From: Phormidium tanganyikae FI6-MK23
GTDB lineage: Bacteria > Cyanobacteriota > Cyanobacteriia > Leptolyngbyales > Leptolyngbyaceae
NCBI GenBank assembly: GCA_019359175.1
Contig: JAHHHU010000014.1
Location: 91,999 to 155,998, forward strand
DNA length: 64,000 nucleotides
Direction: 5' to 3'
The notes below the pieces were generated by a model. That model had not been told where the DNA came from. It did no database searches and saw nothing but the letters and a program-made list of their open reading frames with translations. Of the stretch, positions 35,448 to 44,692 are shown in pieces (position 1 is the stretch's first letter; every line of letters begins with the position of its first letter). The position numbers were made by a program, and so were the translations under genes.

Positions 35448-35685
35448 GAACCTATCCCCAATAAGACATTCTTGTGAGAATTAGAAAGTTGTAATGAGTT
35501 CTAAACGTTTAGTTTAGTAGAGTTGATCTGTCTCTAAGAATTCAATCCTGGATAGGGGGATATCGCATTGAATTTAAGCCAGACTTAAGATTCGACTTGT
35601 CTACGCAAAAGATTCTTTAGAGATGCTATAGACGAAGTGACGGTTCATGCGCTACGATACACGATTGTGAGTTTTAACGCCTTTT

Positions 35686-36051
35686 ATGAAAGCGCAAGAA
35701 ATAATCCGCTCAATCGAAGCGGAACAACTGAAAGACAATATCCCCACGATCTATATCGGGGATACAGTTCGTGTCGGCGTGATCATTCAAGAGGGTGACA
35801 AGGAACGGACACAGCCCTATGAAGGCGTTGTGATTGCGAAAGGCAGTGCTGGCATTACGCAAAACATCACCGTTCGTCGAGTCTTTCAAGGCGTAGGCGT
35901 GGAGCGAGTTTTTCTCCTTCATTCACCGCGAATTGAAAGCGTCAAGATCCTGCGTCGGGCAAAAGTGCGTCGAGCAAAGCTGTACTACTTACGCGATCGC
36001 GTGGGCAAGGCAACTCGCTTGAAACAGCGTTTCGATCGCCCTTTAAACTAG
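35686..36051 (+). CDS. rplS: 50S ribosomal protein L19
   Basis: One hundred twenty-one residues, located at the 30S-50S interface. Family signatures [53 protein letters not shown] and the basic [20 protein letters not shown] are all present. It heads the rplS-trnW-secE-nusG-rplKAJL cluster conserved in cyanobacteria. Confidence 0.97.
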   Translation: MKAQEIIRSIEAEQLKDNIPTIYIGDTVRVGVIIQEGDKERTQPYEGVVIAKGSAGITQNITVRRVFQGVGVERVFLLHSPRIESVKILRRAKVRRAKLYYLRDRVGKATRLKQRFDRPLN

Positions 36052-36107
36052 TTTGTCCAATTGCTGGTAAACTAGATACAGAACGAAATCAGAGTCGTTC
36101 AGCATAT

Positions 36108-36180
36108 GCGCTCTTAGTTCAGTTGGTAGAACGCAGGTCTCCAAAACCTGATGTCGGGGGTTCAAGTCCTCCAGGGCGCG
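36108..36180 (+). tRNA. trnW: tRNA-Trp (CCA)
   Basis: Seventy-three bases. Acceptor GCGCTCT pairs with AGGGCGC; anticodon stem CAGGT/ACCTG with loop carrying anticodon CCA at 36141-36143; T arm has GGTTCAAGTCC and discriminator base G. No encoded CCA tail. It sits just before secE, as in other cyanobacteria. Confidence 0.95.
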
Positions 36181-36291
36181 CTGAATTACTCTGATTTTCT
36201 ATGAGAACCGATTTGCTCGAATCGTGTGCCGTGATCGAGAAAAGCCCTTATCATAGAAAGTCGATCGAGCGCTAATGAATGGAGCGGAGCG

Positions 36292-36504
36292 GTGGCAAAG
36301 ACAGAAGAAGCCCAAAAGTCAGGATTTAACCCCAACGAGTTCGCGAAGGAAACAAAAGAAGAACTCGACAAAGTTGTATGGCCCAGCCGACAGCAATTAA
36401 TCGGTGAATCTGTGTCAGTAATTTTGATGGTAACGCTCTCCGCAACCACGATCTACTTCGTTGATCAACTATTTCATTGGGCACAAGTGAAGGTGTTCGG
36501 ATGA
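36292..36504 (+). CDS. secE: Preprotein translocase subunit SecE
   Basis: Seventy residues from a GTG start. The short cytosolic helix ends with KETKEELDKVVWPSRQQL, the conserved SecE hinge, and one membrane helix follows (VSVILMVTLSATTIYFVDQLF). Part of the SecYEG channel in both plasma and thylakoid membranes. Its stop overlaps the nusG ATG (ATGA). Confidence 0.93.
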   Translation: MAKTEEAQKSGFNPNEFAKETKEELDKVVWPSRQQLIGESVSVILMVTLSATTIYFVDQLFHWAQVKVFG

Positions 36505-37133
36505 CCTATACCTCAGACGAAACGCAAAACGATCGCACCGATGACAATGCCCAACAAGAAGAGGCACTGTTGAAAAATGCGCGCTGGTATGCTGTCCAGG
36601 TCGCGTCGGGCTGTGAAAAGCGCGTGAAGATGAACCTAGAGCAGCGAATCGGAACGCTTGATGTCGCCAACCGAATTTTGGAAGTTCAGATTCCTGAAAC
36701 GCCGATTCTTAGACATCAGAAAGATGGGAAAGCTAAGGAAGCCGCTGAGAAAGTTTTCCCTGGCTATGTCCTCGTCAAAATGCTGATGGACGACGAAACG
36801 TGGCAGGTCATTAAGAACACTCCCAACGTGATCAACTTCGTCGGAGCCGAACAAAAGCGGCGATACGGTCGGGGGCGCGGTCACGTTAAACCAATGCCAT
36901 TGGGACATGGAGAAGTGGAACGCATCTTCAAGCAGTCCCAAGAGCAGGAGCCAGTCAGAAAAATTGACATGGCATCAGGCGACAAGATTACCGTGCTTTC
37001 AGGCCCATTTAAGGACTTTGAAGGTGAAGTAATCGAAGTTAGCCCAGAGCGGAACAAGCTCAAAGCACTTCTTTCAATCTTTGGGCGAGAAACCCCGGTT
37101 GAACTCGAAGTAAACCAAGTAGAGAAAATTTAA
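36501..37133 (+). CDS. nusG: Transcription antitermination protein NusG
   Basis: Two hundred ten residues from ATG 36501, coupled to secE by the ATGA overlap. NGN domain from RWYAVQVASGCEKRVKMNLEQRI and FPGYVLVKMLMDDETW to VINFVG; C-terminal KOW domain in KITVLSGPFKDFEGEVIEV. It links RNA polymerase to ribosomes or Rho. A cyanobacterial acidic lead (DETQNDRTDDNAQQEE) precedes the NGN domain. Confidence 0.95.
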   Translation: MTYTSDETQNDRTDDNAQQEEALLKNARWYAVQVASGCEKRVKMNLEQRIGTLDVANRILEVQIPETPILRHQKDGKAKEAAEKVFPGYVLVKMLMDDETWQVIKNTPNVINFVGAEQKRRYGRGRGHVKPMPLGHGEVERIFKQSQEQEPVRKIDMASGDKITVLSGPFKDFEGEVIEVSPERNKLKALLSIFGRETPVELEVNQVEKI

Positions 37134-37159
37134 CCGACTTTCAGTAAAGTCAAGAATCG

Positions 37160-37585
37160 ATGGCAAAAAAAATTACCGCAGTGATCAAGCTGGCAATTAA
37201 TGCTGGCAAGGCGAACCCTGCGCCGCCGATCGGGCCTGCGCTCGGTCAGCACGGGGTTAATATTATGATGTTCTGCAAGGAATACAACGCTAGAACCGCA
37301 GACCAAGCGGGCATGGTGGTTCCTGTAGAAATTTCAGTCTACGAAGATCGCAGTTTCACGTTTGTTCTCAAAACCCCGCCTGCATCAAAACTGATTGCAA
37401 AAGCGGCTGGAGTTGAAACAGGTTCTGGCGAACCGAACAAAAAGAAAGTGGGCAAAATCTCCCGCGCTCAGTTGGAAGACATCGCTAAAACCAAAATGCC
37501 TGACCTTAACGCGAATGACGTTGAAGCGGCAATGAAGATCATTGAAGGAACCGCCCGCAACATGGGCATCACGATCGCAGATTAA
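37160..37585 (+). CDS. rplK: 50S ribosomal protein L11
   Basis: One hundred forty-one residues with the [25 protein letters not shown] block and the C-terminal RNA-binding half ([39 protein letters not shown]). Part of the GTPase-associated centre and needed for translation factor function. In operon with rplA. Confidence 0.97.
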   Translation: MAKKITAVIKLAINAGKANPAPPIGPALGQHGVNIMMFCKEYNARTADQAGMVVPVEISVYEDRSFTFVLKTPPASKLIAKAAGVETGSGEPNKKKVGKISRAQLEDIAKTKMPDLNANDVEAAMKIIEGTARNMGITIAD

Positions 37586-37631
37586 CCTTAATTCGGGGGA
37601 GAGATTTTCTCGCCATTACCCCAGGAGACAC

Positions 37632-38348
37632 ATGGTAAAAAAACTATCGAAGCGCACGAGAGAACTGCGTGCCAAAGTTCAAGAGAAGGCTTACACGCCG
37701 CTAGAAGCTTTAGAACTGCTGAAAGAGACTGCAACGGCGAAATTTGCTGAATCCGCAGAAGCTCACATTCGTCTCGGTATTGATCCCAAGTACAGCGACC
37801 AACAGTTAAGAACCACGGTTGCACTACCGAAGGGAACCGGACAGGAGGTTCGAGTTGCGGTAATTGCACGAGGCGAGAACGTTGCGGCAGCAACAAATGC
37901 GGGTGCTGACATTGCAGGTTCGGAGGAACTAATTGATGAGATCCAAAAAGGACGGATGGACTTTGATTTGTTGATTGCAACTCCTGATGTGATGCCGCAA
38001 GTGGCAAAACTGGGTCGTGTTTTGGGTCCACGTGGTTTGATGCCTTCGCCCAAAGGTGGCACAGTCACGTTTGATTTGGCGCAAGCGATCGCTGAATTCA
38101 AAGCAGGTAAACTTGAATTCCGAGCAGATAGAACCGGAATCGTTCACGTTCTATTCGGTAAGGCAACCTTCTCGACCGAAGATTTGCTCACCAACTTGAA
38201 AGCGCTGCAAGAAACGATCGACAGAAATCGCCCTTCCGGTGCAAAAGGACGGTATTGGCGTACAATGTATGTGTCGTCAACGATGGGCCCTTCGATCGAG
38301 GTCGATATCAACAGCTTGCGCGACCTCAAAATGGGAGATGCCGCTTAG
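37632..38348 (+). CDS. rplA: 50S ribosomal protein L1
   Basis: Two hundred thirty-eight residues from ATG 37632, which has AGGAGA upstream. Signature blocks: [23 protein letters not shown] and [12 protein letters not shown] (the L1 RNA-binding segment), [13 protein letters not shown]. It binds 23S rRNA at the stalk and may repress its own mRNA. The longer frame to 37542 overlaps rplK and is not used. Confidence 0.97.
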   Translation: MVKKLSKRTRELRAKVQEKAYTPLEALELLKETATAKFAESAEAHIRLGIDPKYSDQQLRTTVALPKGTGQEVRVAVIARGENVAAATNAGADIAGSEELIDEIQKGRMDFDLLIATPDVMPQVAKLGRVLGPRGLMPSPKGGTVTFDLAQAIAEFKAGKLEFRADRTGIVHVLFGKATFSTEDLLTNLKALQETIDRNRPSGAKGRYWRTMYVSSTMGPSIEVDINSLRDLKMGDAA

Positions 38349-38364
38349 GCAAAAGTTTTTCAAC

Positions 38365-38430
38365 TGAATATCCAAACCAAAGACAGCGGGTGTGAGTTAT
38401 TCACTTAATGTCCTGCCGAGGTTTGATTTT
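38365..38430 (+). promoter_or_regulatory. Ribosomal protein L10 leader
   Basis: The leader between rplA and rplJ holds AGACAGCGGGTGTG...TGTCCTGCCGAGGTTT, matching the paired elements of bacterial L10 leaders (AGCAGG-type helix plus CTGCCGAGG). The L10-(L12)4 complex is expected to bind it and repress translation of rplJ-rplL. Boundaries are approximate. Confidence 0.65.
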
Positions 38431-38467
38431 TCGAGACACATTCCCTGTGTTCTAAAGAAATCATGCA

Positions 38468-38496
38468 AACTCGGCTTTTACCAAGTCGAGTTTTTT
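38468..38496 (+). terminator. Attenuator-type terminator ahead of rplJ
   Basis: AACTCGGCTT and AAGTCGAGTT pair over ten bases (one G-U), loop TTACC, followed by TTTTTT. It lies downstream of the L10 leader and upstream of rplJ, so it probably tunes rplJL relative to rplKA. Confidence 0.85.
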
Positions 38497-38541
38497 GTTT
38501 TTGGATATTCTCAACATCCCAAAACCAGGAGGTGAGAAAGA

Positions 38542-39072
38542 GTGGGAAGAACGTTAGCAAGCAAGAAAGAGATCGTTGCTGATCTGAAAGAAACGCTGAG
38601 CGAAACACAGTTGATGTTCATCATCAACTACAGTGGTTTGTCCGTGGGGGAGATCTCAGATTTGAGAAATCGCTTGCGTCCCAAAGGTGCGACTTGCCAA
38701 GTGGCAAAAAACACCTTTATGGCGAAAGCAACCGAGGGCGACGATCGTTGGGAAGCGGTGAGCGAATTGCTGAAAGGTGATTCCGCGTTTGTCATGGTCA
38801 AAGACGATCTCGGTGGTGCAATCAAGGCATACCAAGAGTTCCAAAAGGCATCTAAAAAGACCGAGATGCGTGGCGGTGTGATGGATGGCAGAGTTCTGAG
38901 AGAAGCTGATTTAAAGGCGATCGCAGATCTACCGTCTAAGGAACAACTGATTGCACAAATTGCAGGCGCAATCAATGGAGTTGCAACCCAACTAGCAGTC
39001 GGTATCAACGAAGTACCGTCTGGATTGGCAAGAGCGCTCAAACAACTGTCCGAAAAAGAAGACGCTGCCTAA
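38542..39072 (+). CDS. rplJ: 50S ribosomal protein L10
   Basis: One hundred seventy-six residues from GTG 38542 with AGGAGGTGAG upstream. N-terminal rRNA-binding half (SKKEIVADLKETLSETQLMFIINYSGLS, VAKNTFMAKA) and a C-terminal helix that carries L12 dimers (ARALKQLSEKEDAA). Central stalk protein of the ribosome. Confidence 0.97.
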   Translation: MGRTLASKKEIVADLKETLSETQLMFIINYSGLSVGEISDLRNRLRPKGATCQVAKNTFMAKATEGDDRWEAVSELLKGDSAFVMVKDDLGGAIKAYQEFQKASKKTEMRGGVMDGRVLREADLKAIADLPSKEQLIAQIAGAINGVATQLAVGINEVPSGLARALKQLSEKEDAA

Positions 39073-39111
39073 CTGCGTCTGTAAAAATTTCAATTGATTA
39101 GGAGTAATTCC

Positions 39112-39501
39112 ATGTCTGCTGTAACCGATGAAATTGTTGAAAAGTTGAAGGGTTTGACCCTGCTCGAAGCTTCTGAACTTGTGAAGCAAATCGAAGAAGC
39201 GTTTGGTGTCAGTGCTGCGGCTCCAGTTGGTGGCATGATGATGGCGGCTCCAGGTGCTGCGGCTCCGGCTGAAGAAGTCGAAGAGAAGACCGAATTCGAT
39301 GCAGTCTTGGAAGAAGTTCCGGCTGATAAGAAAATTGCAGTTCTGAAAGTTGTTCGTGGTATCACAGGCTTAGGTCTGAAAGAAGCGAAAGACCTCGTAG
39401 AAGCTGCGCCGAAAGCGGTCAAAGAAGGTGTCGCGAAGGCTGAAGCTGAAGACATTAAGAAACAGATCGAAGAAGCTGGCGGTAAGGTTTCGGTCAAGTA
39501 G
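39112..39501 (+). CDS. rplL: 50S ribosomal protein L7/L12
   Basis: One hundred twenty-nine residues from ATG 39112. N-terminal dimerisation helices ([26 protein letters not shown]), an alanine-rich hinge ([25 protein letters not shown], low complexity) and the C-terminal factor-binding domain ([33 protein letters not shown]). Ends the operon, with a terminator 25 bases downstream. Confidence 0.97.
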   Translation: MSAVTDEIVEKLKGLTLLEASELVKQIEEAFGVSAAAPVGGMMMAAPGAAAPAEEVEEKTEFDAVLEEVPADKKIAVLKVVRGITGLGLKEAKDLVEAAPKAVKEGVAKAEAEDIKKQIEEAGGKVSVK

Positions 39502-39525
39502 TTTTTGCTTGATTCTGATGATGTT

Positions 39526-39553
39526 AGGAGTCTCTATTCGAGGCTCCTTTTTT
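39526..39553 (+). terminator. Terminator behind rplL
   Basis: AGGAGTCTC and GAGGCTCCT (one G-U) with loop TATTC, then TTTTTT. Strong rho-independent terminator for the ribosomal operon. Confidence 0.9.
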
Positions 39554-39802
39554 GTTGGGTTGGGATGTTTGGAGTAGTGTTGATCTGGCTCACCAGCAGA
39601 TATTGGCAATAGTTCAGCCGAGTCATAACGCCTTTCATCTTTTGACTCTAGCGAATCAATCTCAATCTGAGGAGAAGACATTTTCCCTCTGCATAAGTCC
39701 TACTTAAAAGAAGCCAGGGTAAGGCTACCCAAAATTAATCCACAGTATAATGTAACTCAGTCAAGTACGTACTCATTGGTCGTTAGAAGAAACGAAAATT
39801 CT
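39554..39802. other. Spacer between ribosomal operon and accessory island
   Basis: About 250 bases of lower-complexity, AT-leaning sequence. A minus-strand frame starting MSSPQIEIDSLESKDERRYD at 39681 looks gene-like for about 40 residues and has GAGGG upstream, but it runs into the rplL terminator and on into rplL; it may be a remnant. Nothing else recognised. Confidence 0.4.
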
Positions 39803-41929
39803 ATGCCTATTGAAACAGATATGTTGCTAGCTTGAAGCAGCAGGTAAAAGAGGCACAGCAGGAGTCTCAGAACGAGATTAGTCGTAAGTCTCCGATGCGA
39901 TCGCGTGTTTCAGACAAGCATTATATTGAACGGGATGAAGCGAAGAAAGTATTAGAACGCCTTAAAGTAGCAATCCAACAACCGGGGGATCATCCCTTAC
40001 TGTTCAATATTTGCGGAATTGGTGGGGTCGGCAAAACGACGCTACTGAGTCGATTGCGGGATGCTCATGCAGGCGAGGTTGATTTTCTAGAAGTTTGTTT
40101 TGCAAAAACGGCTGGTATTGAACTGCCACTAAAGCTGATGCGGAGATTGCATCAACAGGCAAGAGAACATTTAGGCATCCAAGCAGACACTGATGTATTT
40201 ACACAAAGAGAACAGCAGTTTGAAAAAGCGCTTTTTGAGTTAAGCCATCGATCAGTGGATGGTAAAGAAGCGAGTAGTGAAGATGCAAGAAAGATTACAA
40301 GCTGGTTTGAACGATTCATATGGTTGGGCGCGGCAAATTTTGCATCTACCTTAAGTAAGTCAAAATCTTACGAAGCTTTTGATTCAGGGAGTTCGACTTT
40401 TGCTGCGATCGGTGAAGATGCCGAGGGATTGCAGGAATGGGTACAACAACGAGTACGGAATCACCCTGCGACTAAAGATCAAGCTGAACTACAAGCTCTA
40501 ATGCTGGAGCCTGTTCCCAAACTGACACGGGCATTTGCTGAGAGCTTAATGCAAATGGCTCAAAGCAGGGGGCGAGCGATCGTGCTGATTCTGGACACCT
40601 ATGAGAAAGCACAAGCTTACCTCAATCAATGGTTGTGGCAGTATTTGGTTGAAGATACTACGCTTTATTCTGCGCCAGTGCGATTGGTGGTGGTTGGGCG
40701 GCGATCTCTGCAAGCCGATGAAGGGTGGCGAAAGCTCAATCAGGATCGAAAGTTACTTCATGAAACACAGCTTCAGAGATTTAGCAAAAAGGATACAGAG
40801 GAATATCTCAAGCAAATTGGGGTTGAAAATGGCGGTACACGTGCCAAGATTTACAAGGCAACACAGGGCTTACCCTACTATCTAGATTGGGTTAGGAAAC
40901 AACGAGAGGAAGGTCAAGAGCCTGACTTCTCCAAAGGTAATCAGGCGATCGCTGAGTTACTTTTGCAGGGAATTGATTCTTCCCAGAAACGGAAGATTTT
41001 GCAAATCGTGGCTTGTTGTCGATGGTTTGACCTGGCAATGCTGCGATATTTGTTGGAGCGCAGTTCTTTAGGCTCGCAACAGGGCACTGATAGTGCAGAA
41101 AGCTATTTTGAATGGCTGAAACACTCAGATTTTGTAGAGTTTACTAAAGGGCACTTTCGGCTGGATGATGTCGCGCGGGATGTTTTTCGGCAATCTTATT
41201 TTCAGGATGATCAGAATCAGTTCCGTAAAACCAATGCTTTACTTGCTGACTATTTTAAGCAACAGGCGGATGAGATTTTTGAACCCCAAAGTCTCCTACC
41301 TGATCCGTATAAGGACGAGGATTGGCGACAATTGATTGCTGAGTTTCTTTATTACGGTCTTTTTGGTAAAGGGAGAGAAGGACTCCAGCAATACATCGAG
41401 CAAGTTTTTGTTTCAACCTATCTGCGCGAACCAGATGTATTTTTCACACCTTTTATCTGTATTCGTGCAGAGATAAATGAAGAGAATCAGAATCTGCTTT
41501 CTAATGCGGCAGGAAAATTTTTAAGGATTCAGCAATTACACTCGGATTCGGTTGGTTTTTTCTAGATAAACCTCCAAAAAGCTACGAAATTGAATTTGAA
41601 GGCGAGGATGATTTAGCAGAAGATGTTATTGAATCAAGCTTGAAGATTCTTTGCAAGCCCTGCTGGAATATGTAGAGAACTTACAGGATGGCTTTGGTAA
41701 GTGTGTGGGACTGATGTATAAGTCCTTACGTTGCAGTAAGTTTAGACAGAGAACTGACTTACTTGTGCAGGCGAAAAGTCAGACAGAACAGCTATCGACT
41801 CACTGTCGTCCAAAACTACTGCATAGTCTCTTTGTAAATCTTGGTCACTTGTTAAACAATGTAGGTCGCCACCAAGATTCGCTGGACTGCTGTGATCAAG
41901 CACTGAAGCTATGGCAAGGTAATGCACGC

Positions 41930-42120
41930 GCTTTTCTTTGGCAAGGTAATGCGCTCCATAATTTACGGCGGTATGAGGAAGCATTAGAAAGTTCTCAAAA
42001 AGCACTTGACCTCAACCCTAAATTCGCTAATGCTTTTCTTTGGCAAGGTAATGCGCTCCATAATTTACGGCGGTATGAGGAAGCACTAGAAAGTTTTCAA
42101 AAAGTGCTTGAGTTTGATTC
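41930..42120 (+). repeat. 102-bp near-identical TPR direct repeats
   Basis: The segment TTTTCTTTGGCAAGGTAATGCGCTCCATAATTTACGGCGGTATGAGGAAGCA occurs twice about 102 bases apart with almost no differences, encoding successive TPR units (34 residues each). Indicates recent duplication. Confidence 0.75.
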
Positions 42121-42167
42121 TAAAGCTTCTAATGCGTGGGCATACCGAGGAATTGCACTCAATAATA

Positions 42168-42302
42168 GACCTGTTGGGATTTAACAGAAAAAATCGCTGA
42201 AAGCCTTGTCAGGATTAAGTTTCAGTCGTTTTAGTCAGAAATCGCTGAAAAGCGCACTGGAACTAGATTTCAGGGTTTTTTGAGCTTATAACCCAACAAC
42301 TC
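42168..42302. mobile_element. 135-bp MITE with TA target duplication in the TPR gene
   Basis: Ends GACCTGTTGGG and CCCAACAACTC are inverted repeats (two mismatches in 11), flanked by TA on both sides (42166-42167 and 42303-42304), as for Tc1/IS630-type insertions. Removing the element and one TA restores the frame L-N-N-N-L-E-R-Y-E-E. It codes for nothing itself; a partner transposase of IS630 type is hinted at the right window edge. Confidence 0.85.
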
Positions 42303-42963
42303 TAATTTAGAACGGTATGAGGAAGCATTAGAAAGTTTTCAAAAAGCACTTGACTTCGACCCTAAATTCGCTGATGCCTGGGAAGGTCGGGGAAGTGTGC
42401 TCCGTAGTTTACGGCGGTATGAGGAAGCACTAGAAAGTTTTCAAAAAGCGCTTGAGTTTGATCCTAAACAACCTGATGTACTAAATTGTCAGGCGTTAGC
42501 ATTAAGTTTTCTCAAAAACTTTGAGCAGGCTATCGCAATAATTGACAGAGCAATTAGCTTAAAGCCCGAAGAAGTGTTGTTTGAAGCTAATCGAGGTATT
42601 ATCCTAGCAAGGGCTAGTCGATATGCTGAAGCCTTTGCTGGATGTGAAAAAGCAATTCAGCAAAATCCTAAACATGAGAGCGGCTATTATGCTAGAGCCT
42701 GCTACTATGCTTTGCAAGGTGAAATTGAGCAAGCCCTTGGTGATTTACAAAAAGCGATTGAAATTGCACCTACCATAGCCGAAGCGAAGCAAAGTACAAC
42801 CCTGATTTTGACAGTATTCGAGATGATCAAAGGTTTCGAGCATTAGTGTATCCGTAACCAAACAGCTACAGATCGCTCCTATCCTTCATCTTTTCCTGTA
42901 AAGAATGCCGATCGTTCCTTATCAGCCACAATAGAAGCGGTGTTTGAAGAACTGGGAGTTTCC

Positions 42964-43515
42964 ATGAGTGACAAGGATCAAATTCTTGAAATTTTCTTCA
43001 AGGAATATGACAAGCTGAAGTCTGAGCAGGCTCAACGGATTGGCTTCCGGGACAATCTACTCTACGTAACGTTGGGCTTGTTTGCCACAATCATTTCATT
43101 TGCAGTTTCTAATACTGCTAACTACTACGCCTTACTGGTTGTTCCCTGGATATGCCTAATCCTGGGTTGGACTTATCTAGTGAACCATGAGAAGATTTCA
43201 GCGATCGGCAAGTACATTCGCTACAAGTTGATTGACAAGATTAAAGAGCATACGGGCTACAACGATTTAGAAACGCTCTTCGGCTGGGAAATTGCTCATC
43301 GGGATGACAAGCACCGGCAGCGTCGTAAAGTTCTGCAACTCATGGTGGACGAAATTACATTTGTTGCGTCAGGGCTAATTGCTTTAGGGGCATTCTGGTT
43401 TCTCGTTCCCAAGCCGCCCATCGGAGTGACCATTCTTTCCTGGATAGAACTTCTTCTTCTGATTGTATTGGGAGTAGAAACATTTATCTATGCTGACTTT
43501 GGAAAGAAGCGCTGA
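42964..43515 (+). CDS. Four-helix membrane protein next to the STAND gene
   Basis: One hundred eighty-three residues from ATG 42964 (an upstream in-frame ATG at 42940 is possible). Two paired hydrophobic helices (LLYVTLGLFATIISFAV and LLVVPWICLILGWTYLV) followed by a charged loop, then FVASGLIALGAFWFLV and ILSWIELLLLIVLGVETFIY. The N-terminus (DQILEIFFKEYDKLKSEQAQRIGFRDN) is a conserved cytosolic helix. It resembles membrane effectors linked to NTPase switches in bacterial conflict systems, but this is inference. It appears intact. Confidence 0.6.
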   Translation: MSDKDQILEIFFKEYDKLKSEQAQRIGFRDNLLYVTLGLFATIISFAVSNTANYYALLVVPWICLILGWTYLVNHEKISAIGKYIRYKLIDKIKEHTGYNDLETLFGWEIAHRDDKHRQRRKVLQLMVDEITFVASGLIALGAFWFLVPKPPIGVTILSWIELLLLIVLGVETFIYADFGKKR

Positions 43516-43535
43516 TATTGTATCTCAACGTAAAT

Positions 43536-43739
43536 TTAACCGTCCACATACTGCCCCTTCAGAGATTGATAATACTGAAGGGCTTCTGATTTAGATAAAG
43601 GATCGCGATCTTCTGTTAATTGCACTAAACCGAAGTTTTCTCAGATTTCTTCGATTTGCTCAAATTCAGCGATCGAGATTCATACAGCAATAGGATGCTG
43701 ATTCTCATCAAAGACATAGCGGTTTTGAATTTCTAGCAT
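43536..43739 (-). pseudogene. Phd-like antitoxin remnant with two in-frame TGA codons
   Basis: Reading from ATG 43739: M-L-E-I-Q-N-R-Y-V-F-D-E-N-Q-H-P-I-A-V-stop-I-S-I-A-E-F-E-Q-I-E-E-I-stop-E-N-F-G-L-V-Q-L-T... to TAA at 43536. The start is typical of cyanobacterial antitoxins paired with PIN or RelE toxins. Two TGA codons interrupt the 67-residue frame; both could have arisen by single C-to-T or similar changes. No toxin gene adjoins it. Confidence 0.75.
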
Positions 43740-43842
43740 GATGAAATTACACTCTGTCTCCTTAATTTTGGCACAGTTGAGAACGGAGTCAGAACAGCGA
43801 TCTCTAACCTGATAAGCTAAACACGGTCTTTAGTACAAATGT

Positions 43843-44692
43843 ATGAGCTTCGACAATCTCTGTAAACTATTAGCGGAAAAGCATCCGGCTCGGTTTGCAG
43901 CTTGGCTATTGGGCGAAGAAGTTACAACATCGATCGAGATTCTCAAAACGGAACTCAGTATCGAGCCAATTCGAGCCGATTCGGTGACACTTCTCAAAAC
44001 TAGCGGGCGAATCTTACATTTGGAGTTTCAGACGACTTGGATATCTGATCCGCCGACTCCTTTGCGCCTGTTGGATTATTGGGTTCGGTTGTATCGGCTG
44101 TACCGATTGCCCATTCATTACTCAAATTGTGGTGGTGCTGCTCCCGCCGAGTGAAGGAACGACGATCGAGTCCGTCTTTGAAGTTGAATCAACCCGCCAC
44201 GAATTCCAGGTTGTGAAAATGTGGGAGCAAGATCCAGAGATGTTTTTGCAAGATCCGGCTCTGCTGCCTTTTGCCGTGCTCACTCGCACTCAAGATGCAG
44301 ATCAATTGCTCGATCGTATTGTGCAAGAGGTCATCGAGATTCCTGAAACCGAGGAGCGACAGGAGGTTTCGGCATATGTACAGCTTATGGCAGGGTTGAA
44401 GTACGATAAAGATCGAATCCGTCGCGTATTTCGGGAGGGGATGATGCGGGAATCTGTAATCTATCAGGAAATTTTTCAGGAAGGAGAGGAGCGAGGACTC
44501 GAACAAGGACTCGAACAAGGACAGCGATCGCTGATTCTGCTTCAACTCGAACAGCGATTTGGATCACTTTCTGAACAAGAGCGCGATCGCATTTCAGCCC
44601 TGAATTTAGATCAGCTTGGAACTTTAGCGATCGCACTGCTTAACTTTGCGACTCAGGATGATTTAGAAGCTTGGCTCAATCAAAACCAGTAA
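43843..44692 (+). pseudogene. Rpn-family recombination-promoting nuclease/putative transposase, frameshifted
   Basis: N-terminal half from 43843 (MSFDNLCKLLAEKHPARFAAWLLGE, HLEFQTTW nuclease motif, LRLLDYWVRLYRLY) runs into a stop at 44154. The rest is in another frame from about 44117: I-T-Q-I-V-V-V-L-L-P-P-S-E, then WEQDPEMFLQDPALLPFAVLT and a C-terminal helical tail (EEGEERGLEQGLEQGQRSLILLQLEQRFG). One inserted base in CCCATTCATTACTC explains the break. Family members are PD-(D/E)xK nucleases; this copy cannot make one protein without frameshifting. Confidence 0.75.

Larger units (their letters stand above)
39803..42846 (+). pseudogene. STAND NTPase-TPR protein, broken by frameshifts and a MITE
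   Basis: Originally about 1,000 residues: an N-terminal NTPase with P-loop GIGGVGKTT and Walker B AIVLILDTYEK (near residue 250 of the long frame), a winged/helical region, then TPR units (RRYEEALESFQKALEFDPK). Lesions: the natural ATG at 39803 (MPIETDMLLA) seems to need one extra base near 39832; a missing T in the T6 run at 41556-41561; a missing base near 41646; and a 135-bp element at 42168-42302. After correction one frame runs to TAG 42846. STAND proteins act as ligand-gated switches. Expression could still yield an N-terminal fragment ending at 41565. Confidence 0.8.

Noticed and set aside
35448..35685. Possible cobalamin riboswitch upstream of cbiM
   Set aside because: No B12-box sequence or matching stems; only a weak 7-bp pairing.
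39370..39681. Minus-strand frame starting MSSPQIEIDSL
   Set aside because: Runs through the rplL terminator and into rplL; only the first 40 residues look coding. Mentioned as spacer content.
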